Assembly (NCBI RefSeq): GCF_006636215.1
Contig: NZ_VIFM01000105.1
Span: forward strand, 1-35,219
Length of the DNA stretch: 35,219 nucleotides
Direction: 5' to 3'
Source of the DNA: Myxococcus llanfairpwllgwyngyllgogerychwyrndrobwllllantysiliogogogochensis
GTDB taxonomy: Bacteria; Myxococcota; Myxococcia; Myxococcales; Myxococcaceae
A program made the position numbers and the translations under genes. Below are positions 1 through 8,828 of this stretch, piece after piece. The notes below the pieces were generated by a model, which was not told where the DNA came from, made no database searches, and saw only the letters and a list, made by a program, of their open reading frames with translations. Position 1 is the stretch's first letter. Each line of letters starts with the position of its first letter.

Positions 1-2112
1 GCCACCACCTCCACAGCACGCGGCATTGCAGGGGCCGCCCACGGGAGCGGGCGGAGCATCCGGATTGCTGAAGCCCGCGCCGACGAAGCCATACAGGGCC
101 ACGCCTTCATCGGGAATCACCTGGCGGCCGTCCGCGCTGACGCTGCCCAGTCCATAGGCATACCAGCCACTGCCGTTGGCGTCGTAGTTCCAGAAGTTGG
201 CCTGGGCGCCAGGCAGCTCGCCCCGGTAGTTGGCGTAGTACAGCTTCGCGCCACTGAACCCCGGGGTGAGCCCTTCGAAGCGCGCGTCGCCGGGCTGGAG
301 GGTGAAGTACAGCGGCATCTCCAGGTTCGGCAGCGGGAAGGGAGCCTGGTTGATGGGCAGCGGGGTGATGTTGATTTCCGTGAGCAGGTTGCCCGCGCGG
401 TCCCGCACCACCGTGCCCGGAGGCAGTCGCAGCTCCAGGCCGGGAATCGCGGGCGTCGTCACCACGACTTCTTCCGTGGTGGGGCTGGGGATGGCGACCG
501 TACCCTGGGGGTCCAGCCGAGGCATCCACACCGTGTGGCCCAGGGGATTGGTGATGCCCTCCTGGATTTCGATGTGCATGAAGAACAACCCGTAGCGGGT
601 GGCTCCATGGTTCGCGGTCTGGCCATTGACCTCCAAGGTCTGACCACCGGGCTTGAGGCCCTGCACGAGGAAGCGGCCCTGAGCGTCCGTCCGCGTCGCG
701 ATGCCACGCACCACCACGTTCACGTTCGCCAGCGGCTTGCCATTGAGGCGCAGCACGCGACCGGAGAGCGCGGTGACGCCCGGGGGCGCCTGGAGCGGCT
801 CGGCCGGCGTCACGCGAGGCTCACGTGAGCGCCAGTCGCCCGTGAGGTTCTCCGGACCGGGCAGCCAGGTCTCACCGTCGTCGAAGAGGGGCCTCTCCGG
901 CGCCTGCCAGTCATAGCGACCATCCGCGCCCCGCTTCTCCGTGTGCCGCAGCAGGGCCACGGCCTGGGCCTGGGCCTGGGGGCGTCCGAGTCGCGGGCGG
1001 GGAAGCCGGACATCGGGGCTGCCCTGTCCAGCGGCCAGCGACTGGGTGGTGAAGCTCACCGTGGCAAGCGGCAGCACCCGACCGTCGGCGTCCTTCGCGC
1101 CCTGGACATAGAGCGTGTAGTTCGTGGCCGGCAGCAGCGCCTGGGTGGGGCGGAAGAAGAGCAGTCGCCCGTCCTCCGCGAAGCCGAGGCGACCTTCCAC
1201 CTCGCCCACGGGGCCCGCCAGCGTGAGGGCGGTCTCGTCGACCTGCGTGACGGGATGGCTCAAGCGCACCCCGAGCAGGGCCTGCACGGACACCGACGAG
1301 GCCTTGTTCGCGGGGCTGGAGCCCGCCACTTCCAGCGGAGCCTCCGCGACGGGCAGTCGCTCCTTCTCGGTGGCGTCCAGCCGGAGGAACTCCCCCCGCT
1401 CCGGGTCGAAGAGCTCCGCGGTGGGCGCCTCGCCGGGCTCATCGCCACCCGACAGCAGCACCCGACCATCCGCCAGCAGCACGGCGGTGTGCCCCACGCG
1501 CGCCACCTGCAGGCGCGCCGACAACCGCTTCACCTGGAGCGTTCGGGGGTCGAACACCTCCGCCGTGTCACTGGCGCGCGCGTCCCCCGTCTCGCCGCCG
1601 GCGAAGAGGACCCTGCCATCGGTCAGCACGGTGGCCGAGTGCCGGGCTCGCGCCGTCAGGTGCACCTCGGACGCCTTGGAGAACGCGGCGCTGTCGCCCG
1701 AGAACCACTCGGACTCACGGACGAGCCGTCCGGAAGCGCCTCGACCGCCGAGGACGAGCACCCGGCCATCCGGCAGCATCGTCGCCGAGTGACCGGACCG
1801 CGCATGTGCCATGCCCTGGGCCAGCGGCTTTGCGCCATCGGGCTCCGTCAGGAACACGGCGGCCGAGGAGGGAGTCGAATCGCCCAGCAGCAGCCAGCGG
1901 CCGTCCGCCAGTCGCGTCGTGCTGCGTCCTCCTGGCGCTGTGGGCCTGTCCGAGGTCAGGCGTTGCACCACGTCAACAGGGACCGTGGCGAAGGGCGCCT
2001 CCTCGGTGCATGCCGGCAGGACACCGAGCAGCATGAGGCAGGCGAGAGCAAGGACACGTCTTGTGTCTGACATTGTTTTTCCGTTGGGACGCAGGAGAGG
2101 CACGGGTGTCAT
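1..2112 (-). CDS. Kelch-repeat lipoprotein, N-terminal 704 residues of a larger (probably RHS-type) protein; 3' end outside window
   Basis: The frame stays open from an ATG at 2112 to the left edge, so the C-terminus is missing. A lipoprotein signal ends in LPAC (Cys35). About residues 60-225 carry kelch-like units of the type HSATMLPDGRVLVLGG, at roughly 103, 154 and 204, with a degenerate one before. Residues of about 270-355 resemble a bacterial Ig-like (SbsA/Big_5) domain ending VSFTTQ. About 447-500 is a carboxypeptidase-regulatory-like beta-sandwich (GRVLRLNGKPLANVNVVV). The tail reads GFSNPDAPPAPVGGPC and then a CC/Gly stretch. In myxobacteria this layout commonly precedes YD/RHS repeats, so an RHS-type surface or toxin-delivery protein is inferred. 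The start ATG overlaps the upstream stop codon (ATGA) and has a strong GGAGGTGA ribosome site. An in-frame ATG at 2073 is an alternative with a weaker site. Expression is probably coupled to the TIG lipoprotein. Confidence 0.85.
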   Translation of the reverse strand, partial: MTPVPLLRPNGKTMSDTRRVLALACLMLLGVLPACTEEAPFATVPVDVVQRLTSDRPTAPGGRSTTRLADGRWLLLGDSTPSSAAVFLTEPDGAKPLAQGMAHARSGHSATMLPDGRVLVLGGRGASGRLVRESEWFSGDSAAFSKASEVHLTARARHSATVLTDGRVLFAGGETGDARASDTAEVFDPRTLQVKRLSARLQVARVGHTAVLLADGRVLLSGGDEPGEAPTAELFDPERGEFLRLDATEKERLPVAEAPLEVAGSSPANKASSVSVQALLGVRLSHPVTQVDETALTLAGPVGEVEGRLGFAEDGRLLFFRPTQALLPATNYTLYVQGAKDADGRVLPLATVSFTTQSLAAGQGSPDVRLPRPRLGRPQAQAQAVALLRHTEKRGADGRYDWQAPERPLFDDGETWLPGPENLTGDWRSREPRVTPAEPLQAPPGVTALSGRVLRLNGKPLANVNVVVRGIATRTDAQGRFLVQGLKPGGQTLEVNGQTANHGATRYGLFFMHIEIQEGITNPLGHTVWMPRLDPQGTVAIPSPTTEEVVVTTPAIPGLELRLPPGTVVRDRAGNLLTEINITPLPINQAPFPLPNLEMPLYFTLQPGDARFEGLTPGFSGAKLYYANYRGELPGAQANFWNYDANGSGWYAYGLGSVSADGRQVIPDEGVALYGFVGAGFSNPDAPPAPVGGPCNAACCGGGG

Positions 2113-5100
2113 CGCTTCACCTCCACCGAGGCCGGCGCGAGAGGCGCACCCTGGGTCTTCACTCGCACGGTGACCTGCCCGGTGTTGGCGGCCAACGGGT
2201 CCACGGTGATGCTGTAGGTGCCCGCCGTCGTGGTGGTGAAGTTGGTCGTGTAGCTTTGATTGGGATAGGCGGTCCGGGAGGCGACCGCCACTCCATCGGG
2301 ACGGAGGACCTGCAAAGAGGCGTAGGTGGCGAAGGTGCCGCCACTGACGACGAGCGACAGGCTGGCACTCGCCGCGGCCGTGAAGGTGTAGCGGCCGTCC
2401 TGGCCCACGCGCGCCGTGCTGAACGTCGCGGCCGTCCCGTCAACGACGAGGGTGTCCTCCACCGTGCGAGACAGCAGCAGCCCCACCGAGGCCGTCGCCA
2501 TTCCCGACGGATTCACGGTGATGGCATAGGTCCCTGTCACCGGCAGCACCGGCAGGTTGCAGCTCCCCGGGGCGGTGTAGCTGCTGCAATTGACGAGCTG
2601 GGTCCCGTCCGGCTTGCGCACTTCGAAGGTGACGGACTGCGAAGCGGGCACCGTGGTGATGCTCACCACGCCCAGGCCCAGCCTGTCTCCCGCGTCGCCG
2701 CTGAAGGTGTAGCGCCCGTTCTGGCCCACCCCCAGGCTCACCGTCGTCGGCGTCCCGTCGATGCTCCCGGCACTGCCACTGGTTTCCTGCACCAGCCGCA
2801 ACGTGAGCTGACCCGTGTTGGCGGCCAGCGGGTCCACGGTGATGACGTGGGTGCCTGACGTGGTGGTGGTGAAGTCCCACGTGACGTTGTCATTGGGGTA
2901 CGCGGTCCGGCTGATAATCGCATTGCCATCCGGGCGGAGGACCTGCACGGAGGCGTAGTTGGAGAAGGTGCCACCGGTAGCGACGAGCGTCACGTTGGTG
3001 TTCGCCGCAGCCGTGAAGCTGAAGCGACCGTCCTGGCCCACGCGCGCCGTGCTGAACGTCGCGGCCGTCCCGTCAACGACGAGGGTGTCCTCCACCGTGC
3101 GAGACAGCAGCAGCCCCACCGAGGCCGTCGCCATTCCCGACGGATTCACGGTGATGGCATAGGTCCCTGTCACCGGCAGCACCGGCAGGTTGCAGCTCCC
3201 CGGGGCGGTGTAGCTGCTGCAATTGACGAGCTGGGTCCCGTCCGGCTTGCGCACTTCGAAGGTGACGGACTGCGAAGCGGGCACCGTGGTGATGCTCACC
3301 ACGCCCAGGCCCAGCCTGTCTCCCGCGTCGCCGCTGAAGGTGTAGCGCCCGTTCTGGCCCACCCCCAGGCTCACCGTCGTCGGCGTCCCGTCGATGCTCC
3401 CGGCACTGCCACTGGTTTCCTGCACCAGCCGCAACGTGAGCTGACCCGTGTTGGCGGCCAGCGGGTCCACGGTGATGACGTGGGTGCCCGACGTCGTGGT
3501 GGTGAAGTCCCACGTGACGTTGTCATTGGGGTACGCGGTCCTGCTGGTAATCGCATTGCCATCCGGGCGGAGGATCTGCACGGAGGCGTAGTTGGAGAAC
3601 GTGCCACCGGTGGCGACGAGCGTTACGTTGGTGTTCGCCGCGGCCGTGAAGCTGAAGCGACCGTCCTGGCCCACGCGCGCCGTGATGAACGTCACTGCCG
3701 TCCCGTCGATGACGAGGGTGTCCTCCACCGTGCGAGACAGCAGCAGTCCTACAGAGGCCGTCGCCATTCCCGTCTGATTCACGGTGATGGCATAGGTGCC
3801 CGTCACTGGAAGCACCGGCAGGTTGCAGCTCCCCGGGGCGGTGTAGCTGCTGCAGTTGATGAGCTGGGTGCCGTCCGGCTTGCGCACTTCGAGGGTGACG
3901 GGCTGCGAAGCGGGCACCGTGGTGATGCTCACCACGCCCAGGCCCAGCCGGTCTCCCGCGTCGCCGCTGAAGGTGTAGCGCCCGTTCTGGCCCACGCCCA
4001 GGCTCACCGTCGTCGGCGTTCCGTCGATGCTCCCGGCACTGCCACTGGCTTCCTGCACCAGACGCAGGGTGAGTTCGCCGGTGTTGGCGGCCTGTGGGTC
4101 CACGGTGATGACGTGGGTGCCCGACGTCGTGGTGAGGAAGTCCCACGTGACGTTGTCATTGGGGTAGGCGGTCCTGCTGGTAATCGAACTGCCATCCGGA
4201 CGGAAGACCTGCACGGAGGCGTAGTTGGGGAAGGTGCCACCGGTGGCGACGAGCGTCACGTTGGTGTTCGCCGTGGCCGTGAAGGTGTAGCGAGCATCCT
4301 GGCCCACGCGCGTGGTGCTGAACGTGACGGCCGTCCCGTCCACGACGAGGCTGCCCTCCACCGTGCTCGACAGCAGCAGGCCCAGCGAGGCGGTCGCCAC
4401 TCCCGTCTGATTCACGGTGACGACATAGGCCCCCGTCATCGGCAGGTCCGGCAGGTCGCAGTTCCCCGGCGTGGTGTAGCTGCTGCAGTTGACGAGCTGG
4501 GTGCCGTCCGGCCTGCGCACGTCGATGGCGACCGACTGCGCGGCGGGCACGGTGGTGAGGCTCGCGATGCCCAGCCCCAGCCGCTCCCCCGCCGCGCCGA
4601 AGAAGTTGAACCGCCCGTTCTGTCCCACCTGCCCCGAGAAGACGGCCATGGCACCGTCCTTCTCCAGGTTCCCGGTGATGCCTCGCACCAGCGTGAAGGT
4701 GGCGCTCAAGCCTGTCGTCGTCCCATTGGCCTTCAACACCGCGGTGTAGGTGCCTGCCTTCGGAGCGACCGGCAAATCGAAGGCGCCACCCGTGGCCAAG
4801 ATGGAGGCGGTGCTGAGGCTCTCGCCCAGGCCGTCGTAGATGCGCAGCGTTCCCGACGAGGCACCACCGAGCACCACCGAGCTCACGACGACGGTCACCT
4901 GCTCGCCCTGCTGCACCGAGAAGCTCACCGCGGCCTTGTTCGTCGAGCTGGCCAGGGAGACATTGACCGGCGCCCCGCCCACCTCCGCTTGAGAGAGGGT
5001 GTCCGTTCCGCCAGGGACCTGGTCGAGCGGAACGACCATGAAGTCCTGCGTGCTCGTCGCGCGCCCCGACGGCGTGGAGACCCTCACCTTCCCCGTGGCG

Positions 5101-5810
5101 CCACGCGAGGAGACCTTGGCCTGCAGCTGCGTCGCCGTGGAGGAGAGGATGTCCGCCTGGATGTCCCCGATGAAGATCCGGTTGTAGATGTTCTGGAGAC
5201 TGAAGTTCGAGCCGGTGATGGTCACCGTCGTCCCGACCGGCCCACCCGAGGGCGAGAAGCCAGAGATGATGGGCGCGGGGACCGGAGCCAGCACCACGAA
5301 GTCCTCGTGGCTGGTGGCCGTCACGCTCCCGACCTCCACGCTCACCGTCCCCGTCGTCGCGCCCGCGGGCACCGTCACCACGAGCCGCTGCTCGCTCGCG
5401 GCGGTCACCACCGCGGCGACCCCGTTGAACCGCACCGTATTGTTGGCGGGAGTCGTGCTGAAGCCCGAGCCCGTCAGCGTCACCTCGCCGCCCGGCGGTC
5501 CCTCGTTGGGCGCGAAGTCGAAGAGCCCCAACTGCGCGGCGGAGAGCCGCTTGATTTCAAGGAGGTTGCCACCTTCGTCATAGACATACTGGGCGCTGGC
5601 GCCCGTCCCGTCATAGACAGCCACCAGCCGGCGGGACTCGTCATAGGCGTAGTTGATGGGCGGACCCGCGTCTCCCAGGCTCGCGACCTGGGTCGTCGGG
5701 TCCGACAGCGTGGGTGGAGGCGAAAGACTCTCGCCTCCGCATGCGGTCAACAGCAGGGCACACCAGAGGGAGCCCAGGCCAAGGCCAGGCCCCCAGGAGG
5801 AACGCTTCAA
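2109..5810 (-). CDS. IPT/TIG-domain lipoprotein with YD repeats and four 211-residue tandem repeats
   Basis: 1233 residues, starting at TTG (5810) behind a good AAGGAG site six bases upstream. The lipoprotein signal ends LTAC (Cys24). Residues of about 52-90 contain two YD-type repeats (YAYDESRRLVAVYD, YVYDEGGNLLEIKR), as in RHS proteins. Two IPT/TIG Ig-like domains follow (about 98-172 and 180-262). From about residue 384 to the end there are four copies of a 211-residue unit made of two beta-sandwich-like halves, each with an RPDG or KPDG motif and a closing HVITVDP or YAITVN strand. These resemble bacterial pre-peptidase C-terminal domains, but that match is my inference. The gene lies 25 bases after the peroxidase gene and overlaps the kelch gene by ATGA, so the three are probably one transcript. 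It is probably a surface adhesin or scaffold partner of the downstream RHS-type protein. Confidence 0.85.
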   Translation of the reverse strand: MKRSSWGPGLGLGSLWCALLLTACGGESLSPPPTLSDPTTQVASLGDAGPPINYAYDESRRLVAVYDGTGASAQYVYDEGGNLLEIKRLSAAQLGLFDFAPNEGPPGGEVTLTGSGFSTTPANNTVRFNGVAAVVTAASEQRLVVTVPAGATTGTVSVEVGSVTATSHEDFVVLAPVPAPIISGFSPSGGPVGTTVTITGSNFSLQNIYNRIFIGDIQADILSSTATQLQAKVSSRGATGKVRVSTPSGRATSTQDFMVVPLDQVPGGTDTLSQAEVGGAPVNVSLASSTNKAAVSFSVQQGEQVTVVVSSVVLGGASSGTLRIYDGLGESLSTASILATGGAFDLPVAPKAGTYTAVLKANGTTTGLSATFTLVRGITGNLEKDGAMAVFSGQVGQNGRFNFFGAAGERLGLGIASLTTVPAAQSVAIDVRRPDGTQLVNCSSYTTPGNCDLPDLPMTGAYVVTVNQTGVATASLGLLLSSTVEGSLVVDGTAVTFSTTRVGQDARYTFTATANTNVTLVATGGTFPNYASVQVFRPDGSSITSRTAYPNDNVTWDFLTTTSGTHVITVDPQAANTGELTLRLVQEASGSAGSIDGTPTTVSLGVGQNGRYTFSGDAGDRLGLGVVSITTVPASQPVTLEVRKPDGTQLINCSSYTAPGSCNLPVLPVTGTYAITVNQTGMATASVGLLLSRTVEDTLVIDGTAVTFITARVGQDGRFSFTAAANTNVTLVATGGTFSNYASVQILRPDGNAITSRTAYPNDNVTWDFTTTTSGTHVITVDPLAANTGQLTLRLVQETSGSAGSIDGTPTTVSLGVGQNGRYTFSGDAGDRLGLGVVSITTVPASQSVTFEVRKPDGTQLVNCSSYTAPGSCNLPVLPVTGTYAITVNPSGMATASVGLLLSRTVEDTLVVDGTAATFSTARVGQDGRFSFTAAANTNVTLVATGGTFSNYASVQVLRPDGNAIISRTAYPNDNVTWDFTTTTSGTHVITVDPLAANTGQLTLRLVQETSGSAGSIDGTPTTVSLGVGQNGRYTFSGDAGDRLGLGVVSITTVPASQSVTFEVRKPDGTQLVNCSSYTAPGSCNLPVLPVTGTYAITVNPSGMATASVGLLLSRTVEDTLVVDGTAATFSTARVGQDGRYTFTAAASASLSLVVSGGTFATYASLQVLRPDGVAVASRTAYPNQSYTTNFTTTTAGTYSITVDPLAANTGQVTVRVKTQGAPLAPASVEVKR
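2129..4661 (-). repeat. Four tandem 633-bp coding repeats inside the TIG lipoprotein
   Basis: The unit is 633 bases (211 codons). The same landmark (ctcccggcactgccactgg) recurs near 2766, 3399 and 4032, and the protein shows a fourth, more diverged copy at the N-terminal end. Bases 2395-2855 and 3028-3488 are identical over 461 bp by direct reading. The first mismatches are at 2394/3027 and 2856/3489. The period is an exact multiple of three, so copy number can change without loss of frame. Confidence 0.9.
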
Positions 5811-5835
5811 GGGAAACTCCTTGCGCTACGAAGGG

Positions 5836-6945
5836 TCAGTGGACGCGCGGCGTCGCGTCCGGTGGATGGGACGGCGACACTGCGCTCGTCAGTGCCTTGA
5901 GAAACTCGACGAGGTCGGAGCGCTCAGAGGGAGTCAGGTCCCCCACCTGTCGCCCCGGAGTGGAGCGGTAATACAGCTCACGCTCGACGGCCTGGAGCAG
6001 CGTGGGGATGCTGCCGTCGTGCATGTACGGCGCCGTCACGGCCACGTTTCGCAGGGACGGGGTGCGAAAGCGTCCCAGGTCCGTGGGGCTGAGCGTCACG
6101 GCGAAGCGCCCCAGGGCCGCCATCTCCGCCCGGGCCGGCACACTGGCCCGCCGGGCCTCCCGCGACATCCCCACGGCCTCGCGTGCCGCCTCCGCCTGAT
6201 GGGGAATGAGTTCGGAGCGCACCTCTCCCGCGTGGTACGCGCCATCCGTCAGCGCGCCTCCTTCAAGGTGGTGGCAGCGCGCGCACCCCGCGCGTCCGGT
6301 GAAGAGAGCCCAGCCCCGGCGCTGCGCCGGCACCAGCGCGGCGCGGTCACCCGCCTGGGCGCGATCAAAGGCAGACGAGGCCACGGGCAGCTGGCGCACG
6401 AAGTCCGCGAGCGCCTGCGCCACGGTCTGCTGGGTGACGCCCCTGCCGGGGAAGACCCGCTCGAAGTCCGAGGCGTGACGGGCCCGCACCGCGGAGAGGA
6501 CCGCCTGCACGTCTTCGAGGCCGTGCTCCTCGGGGGCGGTGAGCGGGTCGAAGACCAGCGCCTCCAGTGAATCCCGCCGCCCGTCCCAGAACAGCTCGCG
6601 CATCTGAGCCAGGCCCAGCAGGCTCGGGGCGTTGCGGGTCCCGACACGGCCCAGGACGCCACGCGAGACAGGCAGTCCGTCCGTGAAGGCGGCACCTGGC
6701 TGATGACACGTCTCGCAGGACACCCTTCCATCGGCGCTCAAGGACGTATCGGAGAAGAGCCGCTGCCCCAGCGCGGCGCGAGCGCTCGCGTCCTCCCTGG
6801 AGACACGCTCCTCGGCGGCGGCCCTTGCTGGCGCCAGGAACACCAGCCCCAGCCCCGCGGCGACGCTCCAGACGAGACGCCGACCCGGTGCGGCGCATCT
6901 CCTCTCAAGACTGGCCTTCGACCTGCTCCGCGCCAACATACGCAC
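5836..6945 (-). CDS. Di-haem cytochrome c peroxidase (MauG/CcpA family), periplasmic
   Basis: 369 residues from a GTG at 6945. An ATG two codons downstream (6939) is equally possible, as neither has a clear ribosome site. A long n-region and a hydrophobic signal segment (about 24-43, ending ARAAA) predict export. Two haem-binding motifs are present, CETCH (Cys77, Cys80, His81) and CARCH (Cys221, Cys224, His225), with the family's RNAPSLLG and APYMHDGS segments; the Met of the latter is the usual distal haem ligand. Family members reduce hydrogen peroxide with electrons from small cytochromes or oxidise protein side chains (MauG type). Which applies here cannot be told. It is the first gene of a likely operon, 25 bases ahead of the TIG lipoprotein, an unusual partner that might suggest oxidative processing of the surface proteins (inference). 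Confidence 0.9.
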   Translation of the reverse strand: MRMLARSRSKASLERRCAAPGRRLVWSVAAGLGLVFLAPARAAAEERVSREDASARAALGQRLFSDTSLSADGRVSCETCHQPGAAFTDGLPVSRGVLGRVGTRNAPSLLGLAQMRELFWDGRRDSLEALVFDPLTAPEEHGLEDVQAVLSAVRARHASDFERVFPGRGVTQQTVAQALADFVRQLPVASSAFDRAQAGDRAALVPAQRRGWALFTGRAGCARCHHLEGGALTDGAYHAGEVRSELIPHQAEAAREAVGMSREARRASVPARAEMAALGRFAVTLSPTDLGRFRTPSLRNVAVTAPYMHDGSIPTLLQAVERELYYRSTPGRQVGDLTPSERSDLVEFLKALTSAVSPSHPPDATPRVH

Positions 6946-7282
6946 CCACTCGGTCCCTACGGCCCTGACTGCCCGAACAGGCGCACCCGTCCCTGAGCCG
7001 TGCAGGCCCCTTCATGAAACGTGGAACGAACCGCCACGACGGGAACGACAAACACAAGGCCCCGCCTGGAGCGAGCGCGCCTCGACGAGGCCGTGCATCC
7101 GGCCCATTTCCGATACGGAGTGGACCCTTTTTCCTGGTCTGGAACCCGGGACGTTTTTCACGGGCGGCATTCGGGGAATGCCCAGGCCACGCCTCGCGGT
7201 GACGGCTCGGAGCATGCGCTGGACGACCAGCCCCGTGTCGCCGCGACGTATTCCTCTTGCAGTGCACTTGCATCGAGGAACG
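6946..7282. other. Divergent intergenic region between peroxidase and protease genes
   Basis: 337 bases with no convincing gene; short open frames here lack ribosome sites and coding character. It should hold both divergent promoters, but I could not assign a convincing -35/-10 pair. A palindrome GGCATTC-ggg-GAATGCC lies at 7166-7182, about 100 bases before the protease start, and could be an operator or hairpin. Three TGCA motifs cluster just before the protease ribosome site (about 7257-7272). Confidence 0.5.
7166..7182. promoter_or_regulatory. Palindrome upstream of the metalloprotease gene
   Basis: Perfect 7-bp arms GGCATTC and GAATGCC separated by three G residues. The position in a divergent promoter region suggests an operator, but no known binding protein was recognised. 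Confidence 0.3.
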
Positions 7283-8776
7283 ATGAAACGACCTGGCTTG
7301 CTCGCGACCTTCTTGATGGGCTTCCTGCCTGCCGCCACGGTGGGGGCGTATTCGCTCAACACCGCGGTCAGATGGGGAGACAACCCCTACGTCATCGATG
7401 TCATCACCGGCCCATTCCAGACCCACTTCGGACTGAACAATGCCAGCATCATGACCATCGCGCGTTCTGCCCTTCAGTCCTGGCAGAACTCAGGGGTCCG
7501 GTTCAACACGAACATCGAATTCCACGACACGACGCCCAACGCCTCGGACCTCGAGATTGAAGCCAAGACGTGCTGCGACGGCGATTGCTCGGGGAACAGC
7601 TGTCTCGGACGGTCGTCCTACATCTTCCTCTCCGACAACTGCTCCATCGACATCTACATGAACACCGGCGTCGCGAGCGCGTACTCGGACAACGGGACCC
7701 AGACCTTCGACCTCCAGTCCATCTTCACGCATGAGTTCGGGCACTGCCTCGGGTTGACCCATCCCTCCACGAGTTCGCCCGAAGCCGTCATGCACCAGGG
7801 GAACTACGCCTTCGGGGCCTATCCGAAGCGCTTCCCTCGCGAGGACGACAAGCTGGGCGGACAGCACGCCCAATACATCGCGGACTATCCCGTCAGGGTC
7901 CGCGCCCGGACGGGCGGCGGCTGGACGCAGGTGGGAACGACCTCCGGAAGCGTGGGCGTGGCGACGCAGACGGACGGGTGGTCGCTCGTGACGTTCGAGA
8001 ACGACTCGAACCAGGACTACACCAGCCGCATCTCGTACGTCGGTATCGACCCCAGTGGCACCGTGGGACCGACCTGCACTTCGACGGACTATGCCTTCGA
8101 CGGCGTGGCCGTCTCCGAGAATCCAGGCGGGGGCTTCGCGGCGGCGTTCCGCTCGTCCAATGACACCGGAGCCATCTACGTCTACCGGGGCGTCTACGGC
8201 AGCCTGGCCGGATGTTTCTGGGGAGGAAGCCCCCAGCTCACGACGATGACGTCCCATCGGCGCCCGAGCCTCGCGTATGACGCGGCGTCAGGTCGGCTGG
8301 TGATGGCCTTCATCGAGATGGGGACGGGAAAGCTCCGGGTCTCCACGTCGACCAGCGCCGGCACCTGGACCAACCCCACCCAGATCAACGGCGAATGGAC
8401 CGACACGTCGGTCGGGATTGATTGCGGCTACTGGGCGCCTGCCGGTGCCAACCGCTGCTTCCTCACCTTCCCTGCCTCGAACGGCGAGCACCAGCTGCGC
8501 ATCGCCGAGGGCTACATCACCGCGGCCGGCACCTTCATGTACCTGGGGACGCACGTCACGGCGGGCTGGACGCTCAACGTCGCCTCGGACGTGCAGATCG
8601 TGAATGGCAACCGCCTGGAAATCATCCACGCCTCCACCAACAACACCCGCGACGCGTACATGTACATCCGGGACTGCGCCAGCGGCACGTGCACGGACTC
8701 CAACTTCCCCATCGAGCGCAAGACGTTCGTTGGCGGCAGCATCTCCAGCGCGAAGCTGGTGACGGCGGCTCCTTGA
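7283..8776 (+). CDS. Secreted metzincin-type (matrixin-like) zinc metalloprotease
   Basis: 497 residues from the ATG at 7283, which has a GAGGAAC ribosome site; a longer in-frame reading from 7178 lacks one. The first 23 residues (MKRPGLLATFLMGFLPAATVGA) form a Sec signal. The catalytic motif HEFGHCLGLTH (residues 150-160) is the metzincin signature, with three zinc-binding His, a general-base Glu151, and a downstream Met-turn candidate at VMH (Met170). Before it, a DLEIEAKTCC segment and several Cys suggest disulfides in an exported protein. The C-terminal 300 residues have no recognised domain but contain repeated beta-rich stretches (GAIYVYRG, RPSLAYDAASGRLVMAF) suggesting a propeller-like fold. 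It probably degrades extracellular or prey protein (inference). The gene is followed 52 bases later by another secreted protein on the same strand. Confidence 0.88.
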   Translation: MKRPGLLATFLMGFLPAATVGAYSLNTAVRWGDNPYVIDVITGPFQTHFGLNNASIMTIARSALQSWQNSGVRFNTNIEFHDTTPNASDLEIEAKTCCDGDCSGNSCLGRSSYIFLSDNCSIDIYMNTGVASAYSDNGTQTFDLQSIFTHEFGHCLGLTHPSTSSPEAVMHQGNYAFGAYPKRFPREDDKLGGQHAQYIADYPVRVRARTGGGWTQVGTTSGSVGVATQTDGWSLVTFENDSNQDYTSRISYVGIDPSGTVGPTCTSTDYAFDGVAVSENPGGGFAAAFRSSNDTGAIYVYRGVYGSLAGCFWGGSPQLTTMTSHRRPSLAYDAASGRLVMAFIEMGTGKLRVSTSTSAGTWTNPTQINGEWTDTSVGIDCGYWAPAGANRCFLTFPASNGEHQLRIAEGYITAAGTFMYLGTHVTAGWTLNVASDVQIVNGNRLEIIHASTNNTRDAYMYIRDCASGTCTDSNFPIERKTFVGGSISSAKLVTAAP

Positions 8777-8828
8777 GCCTGGACCTTCGCGAGACCCCGC
8801 AACACCAGACTCCTGGAGACACATTGTC

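Noticed and set aside
943..2070. 375-codon plus-strand frame at the left edge
   Set aside because: It lies opposite the kelch-repeat protein, which has repeated HSA...DGRVL..GG motifs; the plus product has no structure.
2129..4661. Regular 633-bp repeats as a CRISPR or satellite array
   Set aside because: The period is a multiple of three, the units are coding and in frame within one lipoprotein, and there are no short repeats with unique spacers.
3480..5900. 806-codon open frame on the plus strand
   Set aside because: It is antisense to the TIG lipoprotein, which has a lipoprotein signal, ribosome site and recognisable domains. The plus-strand product is Arg/His/Gly-rich low-complexity sequence typical of a high-GC shadow frame.
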